From Amborella trichopoda (Eukaryota > Streptophyta > Magnoliopsida > Amborellales > Amborellaceae), in assembly GCF_000471905.2 (NCBI RefSeq), contig NW_006498572.1, forward strand, positions 552,800-616,799: a stretch of 64,000 nt of DNA, written 5' to 3'. The notes beneath the pieces were generated by a model. It ran no database searches. It saw only the letters and a list, made by a program, of their open reading frames with translations, and was not told the DNA's origin. The translations under genes and the position numbers were made by a program. The stretch's first letter is position 1. Each line of letters starts with the position of its first letter. Positions 58,593 to 64,000 of this stretch are shown here, in pieces.

Positions 58593-59387
58593 GTTGGGCA
58601 ATATATTAATATACTAAAACACTTTGTGATAATACACAAATAATGTGTTTCAAGTGCCAACAACCTGGACATATGACATTCAATTGCCCCTCACGTCAAC
58701 TCTTTGTCAAAGTTAATTTGGCTGAAGAAAATTGTGAAGAAAAAGTTGATGAAGGATACACTTATGAAGGCCAAGGTGATATTGGGACGAGCCAGTCTTA
58801 CTGGGCCTTTCAAAGGTGAAGTGGATGATTTGTATGGAGATGAAAAGGGTGAAGTCTTAGTTGTCCAGCGAACTATGTTATCAACCCCAATACCTAACAA
58901 GGAGAGAAGTGGCTGCGACATAATATTTTTCAAACAATTTGCACATCAAGAGGCATACAGTATTAATTGATGGTGGGAGCAGTGATAACATTGGGTCTTA
59001 AAAGGTGATGTCTAAACTTCAATTGAAGGAACATAAACACCCATGCCCATATCACATCCAGTGGTTCAAGAAAAGAGGTGAGGTACCAATTCTTACTCGT
59101 TGTTTAATCTTTTTTTCCGTTGGTGCTAATTATAAAGATAAAGTGTAGTGTGATGTAGCACCTATGGATGCATGCCACATATTACTTGGTAGACCAGGGC
59201 TTTATGATCATGATATGGTGCATAAAACTAGGCCAAACACTTATTCTTTTGCTAAAGATGGTATTAATGTAGTACTCCACCCTATGAAGCAACTTCTTAA
59301 ACCTAAATCCACTAAAGAGGAGGGTTCAAAGTTGCTTAATGTTCAAAAATTAAAAGGGGATAACAAGGATATGGATGTGATTTATGT
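58593..59387 (+). repeat. Gag-protease duplication, copy 2
   Basis: Second copy of 56267-57062. At its right end the gypsy frame continues normally (VLVAKENSVLIAILRSLEH), while copy 1 is cut, so copy 2 joins the original downstream sequence. Confidence 0.95.
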
Positions 59388-59389
59388 AT

Positions 59390-60780
59390 TGGTTGCAAAA
59401 GAAAATTCTGTACTGATTGCAATTCTTAGGTCTCTTGAACATCTACTTGATAAGTATAAAGACTTGATACTTGAAGATGGTCTTCCTCCAATAAGAAATA
59501 TTTAGCATTACATTGACTTGGTGCCCGGATCTAGCCTATCAAATTTGGCCCATTATTGAATGTGCCCTATGGAACATGAGGAGTTGCACAGACAAGTTAT
59601 TGCTTTGCTTAAGAAGGGATTGCTTTGAGAAAGCATGTCACCATATGTCGTCCCTGCATTACTAACTCCAAAAAAAGATGGGTCATGGAGGATGTATGTG
59701 GATAGTTGGGCAATCAACAAAATCACAATAGTACCGATTTCGCATACCTAGGCTAGATGATATGTTAGATATACTTAATGGAGCCAAGTTTTTCTCAAAG
59801 ATTGATTTAAAGAGTGGGTACCATCAAATTCGGATTCATCCTGAAGATGAATGGAAAACTACCTTCAAAACTCAAGATGGACTATATGAGTAGCTTGTGA
59901 TGCCATTTGCCCTTTTTAATGCACCAAGTACATTCATGCGCCTAATGACTGAGGTACTTCATCCTTTTATTAGCAAATTTGTTGTGGTTTATTTTGATGA
60001 TATCTTGGTTTTTAGCGCTGACCCACATGATCATCTTAACCACTTGGAACAAGTTTTTGATGTGCTAAGGAATGAATCATTTATTGTGAATTTGAAAAAA
60101 TGCTCATTTATGACAAACAATGTCGTATTTTTGGGGTATGTTGTTTCATCTGAGGGAATTAAGGTGGATCAAGAAAAAGTGAAAGCTATAGCTGAGTGGC
60201 CGGTGCCAAAGTCACTAACTGATGTGCGTTCTTTTCATGGCCTAACGATCTTTTATCATTGATTTATCAGAAATTTCAACACTCTAATAGCACTAGTGAC
60301 TGACTGTATGAGGGCTGGAACGTTTTCAAGGAGTCCCGCTGTTGAAAGGAGCTTCATTCTAATTAAACAAAAGTTGATGCAAGCACCAATACTTGCCCTA
60401 CGAGATTTTTCTAAGGTGTTTGAGATTGAAACTGATGCATCAAATATTGGCATAGGGGCAGTTCTAAGTCAAGAGGGACGACCATTGGCCTTCTTTAGTG
60501 ATAAATTGAATGATGCATGTAAGAAGTATTCGGTTTATGACCTCGAGTTTATGCAGTGGTGCAAGCCTTCCGCTACTAGAGGCACTACCTGATTCATAGA
60601 GAGTTTGTTCTATACTCAGATCATGAAGCACTCTGGTATTTGAGTTCCCAGAAAAAGTTGAATGCGCGACATGTTAAGTGGATAGCCTTCCTTCAATAAT
60701 ACACCTTCCTATTAAAGCACAAGGCTGGAACCCAAAATAAGGCAGTTGATGCTTTAAGTAGAAGGGTAGTGTTACTTTGA
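59390..60780 (+). pseudogene. Gypsy reverse transcriptase and RNase H
   Basis: [23 protein letters not shown] and [20 protein letters not shown] (59640-59810), [16 protein letters not shown] (59900-59947), and the catalytic [12 protein letters not shown] (59983-60018), followed by [14 protein letters not shown]. RNase H: FEIETDASNIGIGAVLSQEG (60418-60477) and KAGTQNKAVDALSRR (60720-60765). In-frame stops occur (for example GLYE* near 59893 and LIYH*, 60260). Confidence 0.88.
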
Positions 60781-60783
60781 ACT

Positions 60784-62312
60784 TTGTCTATGGAAGTGTT
60801 GGGGTTTGAAGTGATAAAAAATCAATATAAAGTTGATCCAATTATCAGCAAGGTCCTTGAAAGGTGTGTTGATGGGAGAGACCCTATGGGTGAGTATCTC
60901 GTGCATGATAGTTGTTTATTTAAAGGTGTGCGGTTATGTATACCTGATTGCTCTCTAAGGAAGAAGATAATCATGGAGCTTCATGGTGGGGGCTTGGGTG
61001 GACACTTTGGGAATGACAAAACTATGGCTATGATTGGAGAAAAATATTTTTGGCCACGTATGCGACAAGATGTTGATCGATTTGCGACCCGATGTTGAAC
61101 TTGCCAAGTATCTAAAGGTCACGCACAAAATACAGGTCTTTATACTCCTCTTCCTGTTTCAGATGCCCCACGGGTTGATATTTATATGGACTTTGTACTT
61201 GGACTTCCATGTACCATACGATGTATGGATTCTATTTTTGTTGTTGTTAATCGATTTTCCAAAATGGCACATTTTATTCCTTGTAGAAGAATTATGGATG
61301 CTACACATATCGCGAATCTCTTTTTCAAAGATATAGTAAGCTACATGGTGTTCCTAAGTCAATTACATCTGATAGGGATATAAAATTTTTAAGTCATTTT
61401 TGATGCACTTTATGGAAGCGCATGGGAACTAAACTTCAATTTTCTAGTGCCTATCATCCTCAAACAGATAGGCAGACCGAAGTAGTGAATAGGAACCTTG
61501 GTAACCTCTTGAGGAGTATTGTTGGTGATAACATATCTCAATGGGACATCGCTTTGCCTCAGGCTGAGTTTGCTTACAATAGTTCAATAAATCGATCTAC
61601 AGGAAAATCACCATTTGAGATTGTTAATGGGTGGACACCTAATCATGTGTTGGACCTAGTGCCATTACCCATGTCAGGCAAGATAAGGGATGATGCCAAT
61701 GCTTTTGCTGAGCATATTCGAGATTTGTAATCCCAAATCAAGAAGAAAATTGAGGAGAGCAATGAAAAGTATCAAAAAGCCTCAAATGAGAATAGAAGAG
61801 AGAAGATTTTTAAGGAGGGTGACTTAATAATGGTATATTTGCGGAAAGGAAAGGTTTCCATTGGGAACCTATAATAAACTCCAGTCCAAGAAAGTGGGTC
61901 CTTACCGCATATTGAAGCAATATGTGAGCAATGCATATAAGGTAGAATTATCGAAGGCATTGAATATCTCTCCGATATTTGATGTTGCTAACTTAGTATC
62001 ATGGAGACCCTTTAGAAGTCGCAAAAGATGTAGTTGATGTAATGAAGAAATTACTAAGGAAGAAAGAGGATGAAATTGAGCAAGTTTTTGAAGACTAAAA
62101 GCTTTCAAACTCGAAAGGGTTCCTATCGCCAATTTCTAGTTAAATGGAAGGACATGCCATACTCTGATAGCACATTGATTTCTGAGCTAGAGTTCGAAAG
62201 AGTGGATCCAAACTTATATCGCATATATACTGAAGCCAACTCGCCGGAGTCGAGTTCCTTTCAACTAGGGGGGAATGATGCAGCCATGCCTCTTCGTGAC
62301 TGGGCCAAATAA
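60784..62312 (+). pseudogene. Gypsy integrase with chromodomain-like C-terminus
   Basis: Zinc-binding domain HGGGLGGHFGNDKTMAMI with FATRC*TC (60981-61104). Core domain [20 protein letters not shown] (61186 on), SSAYHPQTDRQTEVVNRNLG (61442-61501) and FAYNSSINRSTGKSPFE. The C-terminal SYRQFLVKWKDMPYSDST (62118-62171) matches the folded core of a chromodomain, which chromoviruses use to direct integration. Stops and frameshifts are present. Confidence 0.87.
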
Positions 62313-62813
62313 GAGTCATCGAACCCAAAGGGAAAGAAAGGGCAATGATGTAATAAGAAAAAATTATTTGGGTTATTTATTAGGATTATATAATTAGCAG
62401 GGTGACTTTAGAGTTTATATTGTGTTTATCTTGTATCGATTGGGTTAGTTTGAGGGATATAATTAGGATAAGGGTAAATTTAGAAGAGAGTTTATCTTTA
62501 TCAACAATAACCAACTTAGGAGGTTTTTTTTGAGTAAAACATGAGAGGGAAAATGTGGTTATCTAGAAGCCCATGAATATAAGAGAGAGAAAATAGGGAT
62601 AGGTGTAGAGAGAAGCTTTTTATTAGTTATCTTATTTTAGTCTATTTAAAGGGACATCTCTTTTCATTGTAAATCAGTTTATAAATTGAATAAAATTAGT
62701 CTATTAAAAGTGATTGTTTTGGGGGTGGATTCCCTTGCAGACCTTTGAGAGAGGGCATTTTTCTCTCAACCTTCCTTCTTTTTGTTGTCAATTTTTTTGT
62801 TTTATTCTCTCCC
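62276..62813 (+). repeat. 3' LTR of Ty3-gypsy element
   Basis: Partner of 54916-55398; preceded by the purine tract at 62267-62275. Confidence 0.85.
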
Positions 62814-63803
62814 AAATGAGATTGATCACGACTAAGGATCAGAATAGGCTGGGTTTGAGCAGGGTAAACCCTGGCCCTAGCCTAGCTGAGCCCGTGGCCA
62901 GGACCCAGGCTAGGGCCCTTTTTAGGTGGCTTGGATTGGGCCAGGTGAAGCCACACCAAATGGAATTTTTGTTTTAAAAAAAGAAAAAAATACAAGGGTC
63001 AAGCTTGATATGGCCAAGAAGTGACTTTCGAGATAGAGGGGATGCCTCTCTATGTCATTCATTCTTTATTATCTATTGTGGCAAATGATATAAGTGTGGT
63101 TTGTTGTTATTGATTTTAGATTAGAAGCGCTTTTTGTCATTTCTGAGTTTTGAAGCCCTTCCAAATTTATATGTTTCTCATTTCTACCACATCCATGTGA
63201 GTTTAGTAGTTCATCTTGGCATTAGTTTCTTACTTGTCCGAGGCCATGGTTGAGCGTATAGAGCAGATGAAATGTATGTGGGATTTAAATATTCTCAAAC
63301 CTAAGTTGCTATATACTGTGGTAGTATCCTGCGTGGCTATGTTTATTGACATTTTTTTTTTGTTCTTTGTTTTTTCTTGCAGCCATTTGAAGATCTACAA
63401 GAGAAACATGATTTGCAAGCTTAACTTGCTCAATGCTGGAGTTTAAAACTTGAGAAAACTGAGGTGAAAATGCTAATGGTTTATATCTTAATATAATATA
63501 GGCTTTTTATGGTTGATCACAATACACTCTCCCAGAGGGTCAGGTCCGATATGGCCCTACAAAATTTTGTAAACAAAGCCACCCTAGCCATTGTTAGTCA
63601 TAGATATGCCGTTTGTAGCTCCCATTCTCTCCACCTCCCCATCTATTAGGTGCCTATCTTAATATAATATAGGTTTTCTTTTTTTATGGTCGATCACAAT
63701 GTACTATTCCAAAAAACAACAATTACTGAAACTTCTTCAAAAATTTTAATTATTGAAACAAATACAATGTTAATAACATTAATTCTGGTTGAAGATCACA
63801 CAA
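62814..63803. other. Flank right of the gypsy element, unassigned
   Basis: No assigned gene. A candidate acceptor ttttcttgcag at about 63381 precedes a short open stretch, and 63216-63446 is open for 76 codons (SEAMVERIEQMK), but neither matches a family I know. Confidence 0.35.
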
Positions 63804-63898
<95 letters not shown>

Positions 63899-64000
63899 AG
63901 AGAGAGAGTAGTAGAGTAGTAGAGTAGAGTAGTAGAGTAGAAGTAGAGTAGAGTAGAGAGTAGAGTAGTAGTAGAGTAGAGTAGACGAGTAGTACGTAGT
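63804..64000. repeat. (GA)n microsatellite grading into GAGTA-type repeats
   Basis: Almost pure GA for about 90 bp (63804-63893), then degenerate agagtagtagagtag units to the end of the window. Such ends often mark a contig break. Confidence 0.97.

Larger units (their letters stand above)
54916..62813 (+). mobile_element. Ty3-gypsy chromovirus-type retrotransposon carrying a host gene fragment
   Basis: Left LTR about 54916-55398, right LTR about 62276-62813, both starting tgatgc and ending tctctccc. The primer-binding region tggtatccgatgg (55408) is a degenerate initiator tRNA-Met match. A polypurine tract aggggggaa lies just before the right LTR. The internal order is gag, zinc knuckle, protease, RT, RNase H, integrase, chromodomain. 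Stops occur in every domain. A 1.53-kb foreign segment (57063-58592) and a 795-bp duplication interrupt it. The LTRs differ by many substitutions and indels, so the element is old. Confidence 0.9.

Noticed and set aside
63686..63919. ORF with alternating Arg-Glu
   Set aside because: It is the (GA)n microsatellite read in frame.

Overview
The window is nuclear DNA from a flowering plant. It has spliced genes with consensus GT/AG junctions, plant-type Ty1-copia and Ty3-gypsy retrotransposons, hAT transposons, a Mutator-like MITE, many GA/CT microsatellites and a nuclear copy of plastid DNA. The species cannot be named from sequence alone. The very long transposon-filled introns fit a large-genome woody angiosperm. 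There are no rRNA, tRNA or CRISPR features.

The main host gene is on the minus strand and covers about the left two thirds of the window (637-42596). I reconstruct seven consecutive in-frame exons, 453 codons, of a nuclear-encoded plastid-type MraY (phospho-N-acetylmuramoyl-pentapeptide transferase). It starts with a basic Ser-rich transit-peptide-like segment. The exons span 42 kb because three introns are 5.1, 20.7 and 14.2 kb long. The 3' exon(s), with the HHH motif, lie beyond the left edge. One 109-nt intron has a GC donor instead of GT.

Layout from left to right. 1-15021: last visible mraY exon and a 14.2-kb intron with a decayed hAT element, a non-autonomous relative and small inverted-repeat elements. 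15022-15215: mraY exon. 15216-35894: a 20.7-kb intron holding a nested stack. A minus-strand copia element sits in a gypsy integrase remnant. A plus-strand copia element is itself broken by an almost complete hAT transposon, two hAT MITEs and about 2.5 kb of plastid DNA (rpl22-rps3-rpl16). 35895-42596: the five 5'-most mraY exons. 43234-45233: a TIR-bounded GA/AT minisatellite element with a hAT MITE inside. 46349-51221: a third, internally deleted copia element. 51908-52393: a Mutator-like MITE with a 9-bp target duplication. 54916-62813: a chromodomain Ty3-gypsy element. Inside it lies a 1.5-kb genomic fragment of a WD40/inositol-polyphosphate 5-phosphatase gene (FRA3 type), flanked by a nearly identical 795-bp duplication of the element's own gag-protease region.

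No operon-like cooperation exists. The functional content is one plastid peptidoglycan-pathway gene; nearly everything else is repeat-derived and broken. The most interesting points are the gene-fragment insertion with its long flanking duplication, the Trp-to-stop mutations in the hAT transposase, the GC-AG intron, and the plastid insert carrying a foreign segment of about 200 bp in rps3.
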